Below, in pieces: positions 15,124 to 25,132 of a stretch of DNA of 64,000 nt (its first letter is position 1; each line of letters opens with the position of its first letter). The position numbers were made by a program, and so were the translations under genes. Under the pieces are notes generated by a model. That model did not search any database, had not been told where the DNA came from, and worked only from the letters and a program-made list of their open reading frames with translations. Source of the stretch: Thermoplasmata archaeon (GTDB lineage: Archaea > Thermoplasmatota > Thermoplasmata > Lutacidiplasmatales > UBA184); contig JAJYXQ010000059.1 of the NCBI GenBank assembly GCA_021796385.1, positions 27,546 through 91,545 on the forward strand. Reading direction: 5' to 3'.

Positions 15124-18063
15124 ATGGGTGAATTGCATTGCGATAAGCTACTAGTGGTTACATTTGCCTTTGTAGTGGCGACATTATTGCTTTTTGTCGG
15201 TTCTGTATTGTGCGTGACACCCACAGGAAATGCGCTTCTTCTCGATTCTAGTATCGAGGTATCGACCTCGATGAGGGCTGCTGTTCCATTCAATGGAGCA
15301 GGAGCTGTGACTGGCCCATCTCGAAATGCCCAGACAATAGCCTTGGCATCTGCACGACATTCGTTTTTGTTGGGGCAGGGTCCCTTGTCAAACCAAGCAA
15401 CGGCTTGTTTTGGCAACAAAATTACGAGTTCTTGCCGGGCCGCAAATTCCTTGGATGAAGTACGTTTTGCTTCTGCGCAGCAATACGGCTCAAACTGGAA
15501 AAATATAACTCCTTCAGTTCAACCATGGCCACGAGGATCTGCCACAATGGTTTATGACCAGGCAGATGGTTACGTTCTTCTCTTCGGAGGTAATAATCAA
15601 GCATTCTATAATGACACATGGACTTTTAAGGCAGGAAAGTGGCAGAACATTACTTCTGGTGTAGCACCACCTGCGCGGACTCTTGCGGGGATGGCCTATG
15701 ATGCCAAGGACAGTGAGGTTGTTTTATTTGGGGGCTCGAATGGTGCTTCTTACCTGTCAGACACTTGGATTTTCAAGGCAGGGAGATGGACCCAGCTCAA
15801 CGTATCGAGCCATCCAGCAGCTCGGGGGTCTCCCATGATGACTTACGATGCAAAGGATGGCTACGTACTGCTTTTTGGCGGATACTCAAGTGGCAATACA
15901 TATGGGGACAGTTGGAAATTCAGTGGGGGCGTCTGGTCCCTTTTGAATTCCACGAAGAATCCGGGTGCACGGTGGTCTGGTACTATCAGCTACGATTCAA
16001 CAGATGGGTATGTTTTGTTGTTCGGAGGACGTGACACTTCTGGCCTTATGTCTGATACTTGGGCATTCTCTTCTGGAAACTGGACTGAAGTCTTTCCCGT
16101 AACGTCTCCACCAGCAAGGGCTTACAGTTCGATGGCCTTTGATTCGAATGACGGTACGGTAACCTTATTCGGTGGTTGCAGTCCTTGTGGGAGCACTCCT
16201 CAGTCGCTAGGTGACACGTGGGTTTACAGTCGCGGAAATTGGACAAGCGTCACCCCGGCAGTTTCCCCCCTCCCTCGTAGTGGATCAGCATTCACATATG
16301 ACGTGGCCGACCGTTATTTGGTCTTATTCTCTGGAGGCGAGCCTGGACAGGTATACAAAGATACTTGGATTAATTATGGGCTCATAAATGTAGCTTCAAT
16401 ATTGGCGAATCCTAAGATTATCGATGTGGGTCAAGGAGTGGTGTTCAATACCTCCGTTTCAGGTGGGGTTCCGCCATACACTTTCAGGTGGTCGGAATCT
16501 TCAGCTAGTTTGGGCTGTTCATTTTCAAACGCAACCAGTATTCAATGCCTTCCAAGAGTATCATCGGGAACTTTCACTGTCACTGTAAATGTTTCAGATT
16601 CCCAGGGTGTGTATGTCCTTCGAACATCTCCATCAATCATAGTTAATCCTCCCTTAGCAGCTGGCCAAGGCACTCCAAAGTATCCTGTTATCGATAGCGG
16701 GCAGTACATCCTCTTAAATGCAAATGCTTCAGGGGGAACACCTCCCTATTTCTTTACTTGGTATGAAGGTTCATCCTCTAGTTGTTCATCTGACCCCATC
16801 GTAACTGGAGTGAACGGCCCCATACTTAACGCAACACCAGTTCGTGGAACCTACTTTTGTTATAGCGTCAGAGACAATTCAACCGGGATTCCTGCGGATG
16901 TAAATACGTCATCAACAGATTTCGTGAGCGTAAATTCTCCTCTAACAGCAAACCCAATATCTCCGAATGCTCCGAATATTCTTCCCGGTAATAGTTTGAC
17001 GCTCACTGCTGGACCAAGTGGTGGCTCCTCTCCCTATTTTATTCAATGGTACCAAGGTCAATCCGCAAGTTGTACCCTGAACTCTCCAATTTTTGGAGCG
17101 ACATCCCTTTCTATCACAGTTGCACCTTCTTCGAGTACAGAATACTGTTACTCCGTTGGCGACACCTCACAAGGGTTGCCTGCAAACCACATGATATCCA
17201 ATGTAGATCTGGTAACCGTCTCGTCTTCACCACCCCTTCCGGTCATCACTTCATTTACCATAATCCCATCTCCAGTAAGCGTGAATACTAAGGTGAATGT
17301 CTCTTTGGTCGTATCTGGTGGACTCTACCCGTTGTCTTTCTCGTACACCGGGCTCCCTCCCGGGTGCGCGTCAGTGAATTCAAGCTCGTTTACATGCACT
17401 CCTACTCTCGCCGGGACTTACAACGTGACAGCAACCGTGAAAGATGCGCAAGGACGATCGGTGAGCAGTACCGTTACCGAAGTTGTGAAAGGTGCCGCTT
17501 CCACAGTAGCGGTGAGCCTGACCACATCGGCATCTGTTGTTTTAGTGGGTGGGAGTTTTGCCCTCACCGCCCACCCAACAGGGGGTGTGACTCCCTATTA
17601 CTTCCTCTGGTCCGTTAACGGGACAAATGTGACCACCGGACCGGACGCACCCATGTGGGCGATCCATGCCAACGCCGCAGGGAATTACACCTACGAAGTA
17701 TGGGTTGAGGACTCCCAAGGCAACATCTCGCACTCCAACACGGTGCTCGTTCAGGTAGAGTCGACAAGTAGTCCGCCGACAGGCGCTCACCACAATCAAT
17801 CGAGCGTGCTGCCGGGGCCAGTGATCTTTGGGATTCCCATCCTTATCCCCATAATCATCATCGCCGTGGTCGTAGGAGCCGCCCTCTTCCTATTGACCCG
17901 TAGGCGGAAGGATACCACCCCACCGCCTCCCGCCCCCGTAGCCACCGGCAAAAGTTGGGCCGAGGAGTCGTCCAGTTCGGGAATCGCTGGACCTGCGATC
18001 CCTCCCCCACCACGGGTGGAACCTCCCGATTCTTCCTTCCCTGTAAAGAAATCCGGCAAGTAG
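15124..18063 (+). CDS. Kelch-propeller/Ig-like surface protein, C-terminal anchor; base composition changes within the gene
   Basis: A 979-residue protein. The signal peptide is LLVVTFAFVVATLLLFVG (residues about 9-26). Six Kelch repeats (residues about 125-430) share the core YDxxDGYVLLFGG...DTWxFxxGxW and make one six-bladed galactose-oxidase-type propeller. Five Ig-like modules of 85-95 residues follow; the fourth has the GLPPGC...CTP disulfide pattern. The anchor is IPILIPIIIIAVVVGAALFLL, followed by a TRRRK stop-transfer sequence and a Pro-rich cytoplasmic tail. Bases up to about 17.25 kb are AT-rich. From about 17.5 kb the composition returns to the G/C-rich host type with no frame break. 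The 3' end is therefore host-like while the propeller is imported, or replaced by recombination within conserved modules. Ligand unknown. Confidence 0.88.
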   Translation: MGELHCDKLLVVTFAFVVATLLLFVGSVLCVTPTGNALLLDSSIEVSTSMRAAVPFNGAGAVTGPSRNAQTIALASARHSFLLGQGPLSNQATACFGNKITSSCRAANSLDEVRFASAQQYGSNWKNITPSVQPWPRGSATMVYDQADGYVLLFGGNNQAFYNDTWTFKAGKWQNITSGVAPPARTLAGMAYDAKDSEVVLFGGSNGASYLSDTWIFKAGRWTQLNVSSHPAARGSPMMTYDAKDGYVLLFGGYSSGNTYGDSWKFSGGVWSLLNSTKNPGARWSGTISYDSTDGYVLLFGGRDTSGLMSDTWAFSSGNWTEVFPVTSPPARAYSSMAFDSNDGTVTLFGGCSPCGSTPQSLGDTWVYSRGNWTSVTPAVSPLPRSGSAFTYDVADRYLVLFSGGEPGQVYKDTWINYGLINVASILANPKIIDVGQGVVFNTSVSGGVPPYTFRWSESSASLGCSFSNATSIQCLPRVSSGTFTVTVNVSDSQGVYVLRTSPSIIVNPPLAAGQGTPKYPVIDSGQYILLNANASGGTPPYFFTWYEGSSSSCSSDPIVTGVNGPILNATPVRGTYFCYSVRDNSTGIPADVNTSSTDFVSVNSPLTANPISPNAPNILPGNSLTLTAGPSGGSSPYFIQWYQGQSASCTLNSPIFGATSLSITVAPSSSTEYCYSVGDTSQGLPANHMISNVDLVTVSSSPPLPVITSFTIIPSPVSVNTKVNVSLVVSGGLYPLSFSYTGLPPGCASVNSSSFTCTPTLAGTYNVTATVKDAQGRSVSSTVTEVVKGAASTVAVSLTTSASVVLVGGSFALTAHPTGGVTPYYFLWSVNGTNVTTGPDAPMWAIHANAAGNYTYEVWVEDSQGNISHSNTVLVQVESTSSPPTGAHHNQSSVLPGPVIFGIPILIPIIIIAVVVGAALFLLTRRRKDTTPPPPAPVATGKSWAEESSSSGIAGPAIPPPPRVEPPDSSFPVKKSGK

Positions 18064-18265
18064 CTTGTACGGACGGGGGAATCCACCGATGAATGGGGTG
18101 GAATGGCCATAGGCCAGTCCGCATGTACGGCCCCAAACCGTCTCTCTAGCGCTTTCCGAAGATTGATTAACCGCAATGGACTGCCGACCGAAGAATGATT
18201 CCTACAGGATCGATGCCCACCTGCGATACCGTCCCGCATCATGAATCCCAATCCTCTCTCTGTTC

Positions 18266-19096
18266 ATGTCTCGCTCAATGACCGTGGATGAGAGCGCGAT
18301 CCGAGGAGCGCTGGATAAGTTTTGGAACGAATCCGACCTGACCTCCGAATCCCAGATGACCACAGCGCGCCGGAATTATCTCGAGTTCCAAGCGCGGCGC
18401 TACCTCGACATCATCCGTTTTCTTTCTCCAATGAGTCCCTTCAGCGGAAAGCAGATACTCGACTTGGGGGGGGGTGTGGGTTCCCTAGATGTGGCGATGC
18501 ATGCGACGTTCGGAGGGAAGTACGACGTGGCGGACTACTTCCTCCCGCCCCCTTCGGTGGCCAAAGTCTCATCCAAGTATGGGATCCGGCAAGCCTACCG
18601 ATGCAACCTGACCGATCCCGATCCCCTCGTATCCGTCACCACCCGCTACGACTTCATCCTCATGGTGGAAGTCATAGAGCACTTGCTCGTGAATCCCCGC
18701 GTGCTCTTCCGCGGCCTCAAGAAGTACCTAAATCACCCGGGGTACGTGCTGATCGCAACTCCGAACCAAGCGCGTGTTACGAATCGGCTCCGCCTTCTGC
18801 GGGGTCGGTCCATCCGCGATGGTTCGATGGGCGACATCTATGCTCCCGAGGCCAATGCGCCCAATGGGCATGTGGTCGAGTACACCTTGTCAGATCTCCG
18901 GGGTCTCTTCCAGCTGGAGGGGTATGCGCTCCACATGTCCAAGATCGTCCAAAACCCCGCGTCTCCTGAAGGGAATCCGATCCGAGCGCAATCCCGGTCC
19001 CCGTTCCGGCGGCTGGGGATACGAATGCTGAACACGGGTTTGGCAAGCCGCCTCGCCTTGGGAGACGAGTTGCTCGGACTCTTCCGCCTCGATTGA
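18266..19096 (+). CDS. Class I SAM-dependent methyltransferase
   Basis: A 276-residue soluble protein with motif I ILDLGGGVGSLD (residues 64-75). YDFILMVEVIEHLLVNPRVLFRGLKKYL is the post-I/motif II region typical of Methyltransf_11/23 enzymes. A lid-like ATPNQARVTNRLRLLRGRS and VVEYTLSDLRGLFQLEGY follow. Base composition is host-like, so it lies outside the AT-rich island although next to it. Orientation follows the Kelch gene after 202 bases (no gene or clear TATA seen in that spacer). Its 3' end converges on the surface-protein operon ending at 19113. Substrate unknown; a glycan or lipid is suggested only by neighbours. Confidence 0.8.
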   Translation: MSRSMTVDESAIRGALDKFWNESDLTSESQMTTARRNYLEFQARRYLDIIRFLSPMSPFSGKQILDLGGGVGSLDVAMHATFGGKYDVADYFLPPPSVAKVSSKYGIRQAYRCNLTDPDPLVSVTTRYDFILMVEVIEHLLVNPRVLFRGLKKYLNHPGYVLIATPNQARVTNRLRLLRGRSIRDGSMGDIYAPEANAPNGHVVEYTLSDLRGLFQLEGYALHMSKIVQNPASPEGNPIRAQSRSPFRRLGIRMLNTGLASRLALGDELLGLFRLD

Positions 19097-19112
19097 CACC
19101 GGTCCTGGGTTT

Positions 19113-22100
19113 TCATCCGGAGGGCGGGGGAATCGGGGGTCGTGCGGGAGCTTCTAAGGAGGGGATTGAGGTCTCCGGGGATGGGGGCAGGTTCCCTCGG
19201 GAACCTTCCGTGTTCGCTGGCTTGGGAGGTGCCGAAGAACCTGCACTTCCCTGGTTGGGCCTTTTCTTCCCAAGACCCCATCGCAGGAGGGGTAGCGCCA
19301 GGGCCACGACCAAGATGACCAAAGCGGCCAAGAGGGGCCACTCCGACGCAAGCGTGGTCGTGGAGGAACCCACTGTGGCCGGCTCCACCGAAAGCGTCTG
19401 TATGGCGGACGCCGTCTTGCCCCGACTATCGCTCACCGTGACCTTGGGGTTGAATGTGCCGGCGGTGGAAGGCTGACAGTGGACCGTCGCCGTGCTGGAT
19501 CCTGAGCAGCCCTGGGGGAGCCCAGACCAAGCGTAGGAGTATCCGGGAGCTCCCCCGACCGCCGTGGCGTTAAGGAAGGTACCCTCTCCTAGGACGATGA
19601 CCGCGGGGGTTAGCGCAAGTGAAACGACCAACGCTTGGGGAGTGACAACGACGGTGATTGAGGAGTGTGCACTCCGTCCCAGGGAATCGTTTGCCCAGAC
19701 TGTGGCTTGGTAGCTACCGAACGCAACGAAGGTGTGCTCCACAACGTTACCGGCGCCCGTCGTGCCATCGCCAAAGGCCCAGTGGAACACGATCGATCCC
19801 GAACCTCCGACAGCCGATGCATTGAATTGCACCGGGAGGGGGGCCGTACCCGAAGTGGCGGATGCATGGGCACTGACGGTGAGATTCCCCGTCGGGGTAC
19901 CCAACACCGTGAGCGACGCCGAGGCGGAGGTGACATCCGCGCCCGTCGAGTCGTTCACGGTCACCGCTATGGAGTAGTTCCCAGGCATCGATGGTGTGCA
20001 GTTGAAGGCGGGCGCGTTCGTCGAGGCGCAGCCCGGGGGCAGGCCCAGCCAGTGGAAGGTATAGGTCCCCGAACCCCCGGTGACAACCTCGAGCAGCCTC
20101 ACTGGTACATTCGTGAGCGCCGGATTGGGGGAGACCTCGGGGGCTTGTGCCTCAAGCGAGGGATAGACCGGGAAGGACAGGTTCCCCGTGGTGAGGGACA
20201 TCGAGTTCCCGTCGATGGTGGTCTCAGAGATGGAGAGGTTTCCCGGGGATTCTAGCGTGCAGTTCAGCGTGAATCCGGCGCCGGCGCACGGGCTCGAGGA
20301 GAGTCCGTGCCAAAGGGTCGTGTACGTGCCCGTGCCGCCGCTCGCATTCACGGAGAACATCGTGGATTGACCGATGTCCGCCCAGGTGCGGTTGGCCGAA
20401 GGAAGAGGGGAGAGCACGAGGGGAGGGTCGACAACGAGTTCCGTTACGTTCCCTGTCATCGACGGGATCCCGTCCGAAGTGGTCACGATGTTGAAGATCG
20501 GGTAGATGCCCGTGGCGTTGGGAGTACAATTGATCCGTGCCCCTATGGTGACGGCACAACCGGAGGGCAGGTTCACCCAAGTCTCACTGGTCGTGCCGTT
20601 CCCTCCTCCCAAGGGGGTGGCTGACACGGAAAGGTTCTGCTGGCCCGAGTCCAGCGAACGCCGGGAAAGTTCGGGGGTCGTGGTTCGGAGCTGCGGAGCT
20701 ACGGTCCATGCGTCGAGCAACTGTCCGATCGCCGAATAGTACCCGCCCCACAAAAGCAAGTACCCGTCCTGCCGGGACCCATCCCAGGTCATGAGCGGGC
20801 CCTGGCGAGGCCCTGGGGCCGGATCCGACCAGTAGATGAAGTACCAGTTGTCGTTGGAGAAGATCCAGTTCTCCCCTGTGTCTCCCCCCACGAGGATGGT
20901 GAGATTGTCGCGGTAGTCGAAGGCGAGGCTGGGGTTGAACATCCCCGTGGGATTGTACTTCGAACAGGCCGGGGTGCAGAGTGCTACCCACGTGTCGTTG
21001 GTCGCGTCGTACTTCCAGGTGTCCGAGAGGACTCCTCCCGAGTTGGTGCCCCCGAAGAGGAGGATGCCACCCACACCCGGGTCGAAAGTCATGGCCGGAG
21101 AGGCACGGCCTGCGGGGGAGGCGAGCGGAGAGAGCTGGGTCCACGTTCCCCCGGAGAATTCCCAGGTCTCCGAGGAATACTGAAGGGTGGAGTCCCAACC
21201 GCCGAACAAAAGGAGCGGCCCTCCCTGGGTGACGGGGGCGAGGGAAGCATCTTCAAGTTGGGGAGGAGAGCCTCCGGGGGCGAGGATCGACCAATATCCC
21301 CCTTTGAACGCCCAGGTGTCAGAAAGAACGTTTCCCGTAGCGATCTCGTATCCTCCGAAGAGGATCACTTCGGCATCCGTGGCGTCGTAGCCGATCGCAA
21401 AATCCAAGCGGGAGGTGGGCGAGTTCGTAGGACCCGGTACCGCCGGGGTGATGTTCGTCCATGTCCCCGACGCATAGGCCCAGGTGGTGGGGAACCGGGT
21501 GTTGACGCCAGGGGCAAAGGCCACCACATAACCATCGGCGGCGTCGTAGGTCATTCCCGTGCCCCACGAGAGCTCGGGGTGGTTCCCTGCGCTCGGGAAC
21601 TGAGGGGTCCACGCACTTCCGTCGAATCCCCAAAGGAAGCTCTGGACCCCGAACGTCCCATTGATCCCCCCGAACACGAAGGAATCTCCTCCGACAGGGT
21701 CGTATGCTCCCGAGGTCAGCCAGAGGCCGAACGTGAGCACCGAAGCGGAGCTCCACCGTGGTGTGGTGGGATCCAAGAGGTCCGAATCGCGCAGCGCGCC
21801 GCGCGGTCCGAGACCTCCCGAGAGAAGCAGGAACCCCCCCTCCGGGACGAGCGTGGCGAAGAACCGGCCCGTAGGGCTGGGGTTCAGTTGATCGGTGATG
21901 TTCCACCAACCAGTGGAATTAAAGACCCAAGTGGCGTTCGAAATGCCGGACCCATCGAACCCGCCAAAGAGCACATCGCTGGAAAGGAGGACCGAGTACG
22001 CCATCGCGGAGGCGGCCAGGGGGCCCGGGAGCGTGGGGCCACAGGACCCCTGTTCACAGATCTCCACCCAACCCTTGGCGACGGAGAAGTTCCAACTGTC

Positions 22101-22817
22101 GCCCAAGATGATCCAGGTCCGCTGCAGATACGAATCGCCCCCGTAGAGGAAGACACCTATGGAGGGTCCCTCGCTCAGGGTCGAATAGATGCGTGGCGAC
22201 GGGGAGTCGGTCGATGTGATGAGTGCCGGGGTCATGTTGTGCCACTCTGGGGTAGATCCCGTGAAGCTCAGCCCCCACGTGTCACCGTAGAGTACACCAT
22301 CCCCATACCCTCCGAACAGAACGACCATGTGGTCCGTGGCATCGTAGGCCATCGCACCATACGCCCGCGGGTTCGGGGAATCAGGGGGGAAGATCTCCAT
22401 CCACGCCTGGCTTGAGGGGTAGTACACCCAGGTGTCGCCGAAATAGTTCGTGTTCGAGTTATCTCCTCCGAACAGCACGATCCCTCCGATGTCCGGATCG
22501 TACGCCATGCTGGCACCATAGCGGGGAGAGGGCGACCCTACGGGAGCCCAGGCTGCGGGCGGCGTGGATGCCTTGGGATTAGATCCTTGGGTGGGACCCG
22601 GTTGCACGGGAAGGGGTGGGAGCGTTCCCACGACCTCTTGGACCGGCATGCTCGAGGCCGGGTGGGTTGGCTTCGAAAGGGGCATGGGAGACGCGACAGT
22701 GGAATCTGGCGAGACTCGAGCATGGGACCGCCCTGGGGAGGCATCCCCCGTCAGGATGGGTGTGGAAGGCACGGTGAGAAGGAGTGCGAGCAGGAGGGTC
22801 CCGAGGACTGTCTTCAC
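19113..22817 (-). CDS. Giant double Kelch-propeller/Ig-like surface protein
   Basis: A 1234-residue protein, the third gene of a translationally coupled minus-strand operon; its ATG overlaps the stop of the preceding gene by four bases. A signal peptide (LGTLLLALLLTVPS) and Pro-rich linker precede about twelve Kelch-like repeats (residues about 95-705, motifs like AMAYDATDHMVVLFGGYG and DTWxF), enough for two propellers. Then come about five Ig-like modules, some with GLPPGC...CTP, and one PKD-type module with WAFGDGTTG. The anchor is WPLLAALVILVVALALPLL, with a GKKR-containing basic flank and a Pro-rich tail. Function is inferred to be surface binding or structural; no enzymatic residues of galactose oxidase are evident. 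Confidence 0.88.
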   Translation of the reverse strand: MKTVLGTLLLALLLTVPSTPILTGDASPGRSHARVSPDSTVASPMPLSKPTHPASSMPVQEVVGTLPPLPVQPGPTQGSNPKASTPPAAWAPVGSPSPRYGASMAYDPDIGGIVLFGGDNSNTNYFGDTWVYYPSSQAWMEIFPPDSPNPRAYGAMAYDATDHMVVLFGGYGDGVLYGDTWGLSFTGSTPEWHNMTPALITSTDSPSPRIYSTLSEGPSIGVFLYGGDSYLQRTWIILGDSWNFSVAKGWVEICEQGSCGPTLPGPLAASAMAYSVLLSSDVLFGGFDGSGISNATWVFNSTGWWNITDQLNPSPTGRFFATLVPEGGFLLLSGGLGPRGALRDSDLLDPTTPRWSSASVLTFGLWLTSGAYDPVGGDSFVFGGINGTFGVQSFLWGFDGSAWTPQFPSAGNHPELSWGTGMTYDAADGYVVAFAPGVNTRFPTTWAYASGTWTNITPAVPGPTNSPTSRLDFAIGYDATDAEVILFGGYEIATGNVLSDTWAFKGGYWSILAPGGSPPQLEDASLAPVTQGGPLLLFGGWDSTLQYSSETWEFSGGTWTQLSPLASPAGRASPAMTFDPGVGGILLFGGTNSGGVLSDTWKYDATNDTWVALCTPACSKYNPTGMFNPSLAFDYRDNLTILVGGDTGENWIFSNDNWYFIYWSDPAPGPRQGPLMTWDGSRQDGYLLLWGGYYSAIGQLLDAWTVAPQLRTTTPELSRRSLDSGQQNLSVSATPLGGGNGTTSETWVNLPSGCAVTIGARINCTPNATGIYPIFNIVTTSDGIPSMTGNVTELVVDPPLVLSPLPSANRTWADIGQSTMFSVNASGGTGTYTTLWHGLSSSPCAGAGFTLNCTLESPGNLSISETTIDGNSMSLTTGNLSFPVYPSLEAQAPEVSPNPALTNVPVRLLEVVTGGSGTYTFHWLGLPPGCASTNAPAFNCTPSMPGNYSIAVTVNDSTGADVTSASASLTVLGTPTGNLTVSAHASATSGTAPLPVQFNASAVGGSGSIVFHWAFGDGTTGAGNVVEHTFVAFGSYQATVWANDSLGRSAHSSITVVVTPQALVVSLALTPAVIVLGEGTFLNATAVGGAPGYSYAWSGLPQGCSGSSTATVHCQPSTAGTFNPKVTVSDSRGKTASAIQTLSVEPATVGSSTTTLASEWPLLAALVILVVALALPLLRWGLGKKRPNQGSAGSSAPPKPANTEGSRGNLPPSPETSIPSLEAPARPPIPPPSG

Positions 22818-25132
22818 TTTTTCTCCTCGTTGCCTGGGGTCGAAGGGGTAGAGGGACCCACAGTGGGAACCGATGATTGTGGTGGGGTCACATCCGTCTT
22901 AGTGGAGGGTGTGAAGGATCCCTTCCGCCAGCGCCTCAACAGACCGACGGCGAGGAGCACGGCGGCGAAGGCCAAGAGAGCCCCGATGCCAAGCAAGAGG
23001 GTGGAGGGTATGGTAGCGTTGGTGGAGCCGGGAGGGGCCGCAGAAACATTGACGTGCACGGAGTTCGAGACGACGTGGGCTCCCGAGGCGTCCGCGGTGA
23101 ACACGGAGAAGGTGTATTCCCCCGGCTGCACCAATCGGACGGTCCATACGGAGCCTGTGGCCGACACATTGGTACCGTTCATCTGCCACTGCATGAGGTA
23201 AGGGCCGGAACCACCGCTCGGGGATGCACGAAGGACGAGGGACCCTCCGGAGGGGATGGAAGTCGCGGATGCCGAGATCGTGACTTTCAGCGGTGGAAGC
23301 GTGGCCGGTAGGACGACCGAGGTGTTTGCAGAGGAACTGGCCCCGAGGGCATCGGTCACGGTAACGGTGAAGTTGTAGCGTCCCGAGCCGGTCAATACGT
23401 ATAGGATCCCAGGGGAAGTGCCGAGCGGGGTTGCACTCCCATTGAGTGTCCACCGGTAAGTGAAGGGCCCATGCCCGCCCGATACGAGAGCCGAGAGGTT
23501 GACGGTCTGACCCACCTGCGGGGCGGGTGGCGCACCAGCGATGCGTACCGACAATGTGGCGGGATTGTGGACCGTGAGCGTGGCGCTCCGTTCCACGGAT
23601 TCTCCCACGGCATCGGAAACGTTCACGGAGATGGCGAAGGTGCCGGCCGCGTTCGGCTGACAGGTGATCGTGGGTGAATCGATCGAGGCACATCCCGCGG
23701 GGAGGCCGGTGTACCGGAACGTATAGGGAGGGGTTCCCCCGCTCACGGTCGTGTTGAGGGCCACGGTTTCCCCGACGGTCGAGTTGGCGGGGGAGACCGT
23801 GGGGCTCGCCGCGGAGAGCCGGGGTTCCACATGGACCACGAGCGGTACGGCCGATCCGGTGCTGTTCCCGGAGGAGTTGACCGCCAGTTCCACCGGCCAA
23901 TCCCCGATAGAGCCTGGGGTGCAGACGATGCTCGAAAGGTTGGAACGTTGGCAACCCGGGGGTAGGGCGCTCCACCAGTATTGGTAGATCCCATTGCCTC
24001 CGGCCCAGCCATAGACCGTGGCATTCAGGTCCACCGTCCCCCCGATATCGATGGAGGAGCGGGAGGCCGTGACGGCCACGACCAATTGCGGGAAGTCGTT
24101 GAAGGACCGCCATTCCCAGGTGTCTCCGCGGAGGTCCCCGTAGTAATCTCCCCCGAAGAGGACGTCACCATCCTCCAAGGGGGCTTCGACAAGAGTGGCG
24201 AAGGAGCGCCGGGAGATGCCCGAGAAGTTCTGTGTGTACCATGAAGAGTTGTAGAAGAACCACGAGTCGTTGTACCGGCCGGTAGCGTTCTCACCGCCCA
24301 CGAAGATCAGCCCCTTATCCCCAGCATCCCAGGCCATGCTGGCCTCCGAACGCGGGGTGGGGGCCCGAGAACCGGTAAGGACCTTGGACCAATGTGCCCC
24401 TGAGAACGCCCACGTGTCATTGAGATACGTCCCATTGCAGCCCCCGAAGAGCACGACCCCTCCGCCGGAGGCCAAGTTCGGGTAGTAGTCCATGGCCGCT
24501 CCCCAGCGAGCTGGGGGGGCGGGGCCTACCGTTGCGGTGATGTTGCTCCACTGACCGTGCGCAAACGACCAAGTGTCGTTCACGGGGGAGTTCTGGCCCA
24601 CCGAACCGCCGAAGAGAACGACAACGCCATCCCGGGCATCATACGTCATGGAGGAGTACCAACGGGGAGAGGGGCCAGACCCGGACAACTGGCTCCATAT
24701 CCCCCGGGCGTAGGTCCAAGTCGCCCCCAGGGACCCTTGGAAGAGCACCACGTACCCATCGGTCGCATCGTAGGCCATGAGCTCCGAAGCGACCCCCGTG
24801 GGCGAACGACCGACCCGGGAGGTGAGGTTCGTCCAGTTCCCTTGGGAGTACGCCCAAGTGTCGTTCAGGTATGCGAAGTTCTGCCCCTGACCCCCGAAGA
24901 GCAGGACATAGCCATCCTCCGCATCGTAGGTCATGGCAGCGGCGGAACGGTTCGTGGGGGAGAGAGCTGAGGTTACATTCGTCCACCCGAAGGGAAGAGC
25001 GTTCGGCCACCGTCCTGCGGACGCGCCCGCCCCGGTACGGCTGGGGAATGCATGGGCAGAAGAAGCGACGGAGACCGAGGGCATGGCTACGAGGAAGAGG
25101 GCGACCGCCACCCACACTCTTCGCGTGCTCAT
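22814..25132 (-). CDS. Kelch-propeller/Ig-like surface protein (second gene of operon)
   Basis: 772 residues from ATG 25132. The frame is open to 25384, but 25132 yields a standard signal peptide (VWVAVALFLVAMPSVSVASS) and a four-base ATGA overlap with the upstream gene. Six Kelch repeats (AMTYDAEDGYVLLFGG, LMAYDATDGYVVLFQG, SMTYDARDGVVVLFGG and others) form one propeller. Four Ig-like modules follow, two with two cysteines in the GLPxGC...CxP arrangement. The anchor STLLLGIGALLAFAAVLLAVGLL is followed by RRWRK and a Ser/Pro/Thr-rich tail. It overlaps the next gene by ATGA at 22814-22817, so stoichiometric production of the operon proteins is likely. Confidence 0.88.
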   Translation of the reverse strand: MSTRRVWVAVALFLVAMPSVSVASSAHAFPSRTGAGASAGRWPNALPFGWTNVTSALSPTNRSAAAMTYDAEDGYVLLFGGQGQNFAYLNDTWAYSQGNWTNLTSRVGRSPTGVASELMAYDATDGYVVLFQGSLGATWTYARGIWSQLSGSGPSPRWYSSMTYDARDGVVVLFGGSVGQNSPVNDTWSFAHGQWSNITATVGPAPPARWGAAMDYYPNLASGGGVVLFGGCNGTYLNDTWAFSGAHWSKVLTGSRAPTPRSEASMAWDAGDKGLIFVGGENATGRYNDSWFFYNSSWYTQNFSGISRRSFATLVEAPLEDGDVLFGGDYYGDLRGDTWEWRSFNDFPQLVVAVTASRSSIDIGGTVDLNATVYGWAGGNGIYQYWWSALPPGCQRSNLSSIVCTPGSIGDWPVELAVNSSGNSTGSAVPLVVHVEPRLSAASPTVSPANSTVGETVALNTTVSGGTPPYTFRYTGLPAGCASIDSPTITCQPNAAGTFAISVNVSDAVGESVERSATLTVHNPATLSVRIAGAPPAPQVGQTVNLSALVSGGHGPFTYRWTLNGSATPLGTSPGILYVLTGSGRYNFTVTVTDALGASSSANTSVVLPATLPPLKVTISASATSIPSGGSLVLRASPSGGSGPYLMQWQMNGTNVSATGSVWTVRLVQPGEYTFSVFTADASGAHVVSNSVHVNVSAAPPGSTNATIPSTLLLGIGALLAFAAVLLAVGLLRRWRKGSFTPSTKTDVTPPQSSVPTVGPSTPSTPGNEEKK

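Larger units (their letters stand above)
12120..17400. other. AT-rich island with edges inside two genes
   Basis: Composition shifts visibly. Sample 60-base lines are about 68 percent GC near 10.3 kb and about 42 percent near 14.0 kb. The AT-rich tract starts within gltX (12.06-12.15 kb) and fades between about 17.23 and 17.56 kb inside a Kelch surface-protein gene. It contains the gltX 3' end, a glycosyltransferase, a methyltransferase and most of the Kelch gene. No integrase, transposase, tRNA or flanking direct repeat is seen. Replacement by homologous recombination with a lower-GC relative is the simplest reading. Confidence 0.7.

Noticed and set aside
12120..17400. Integrative element or genomic island of phage/plasmid type
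   Set aside because: No integrase, transposase, replication gene, tRNA target or flanking direct repeat was found; homologous replacement explains the edges better.
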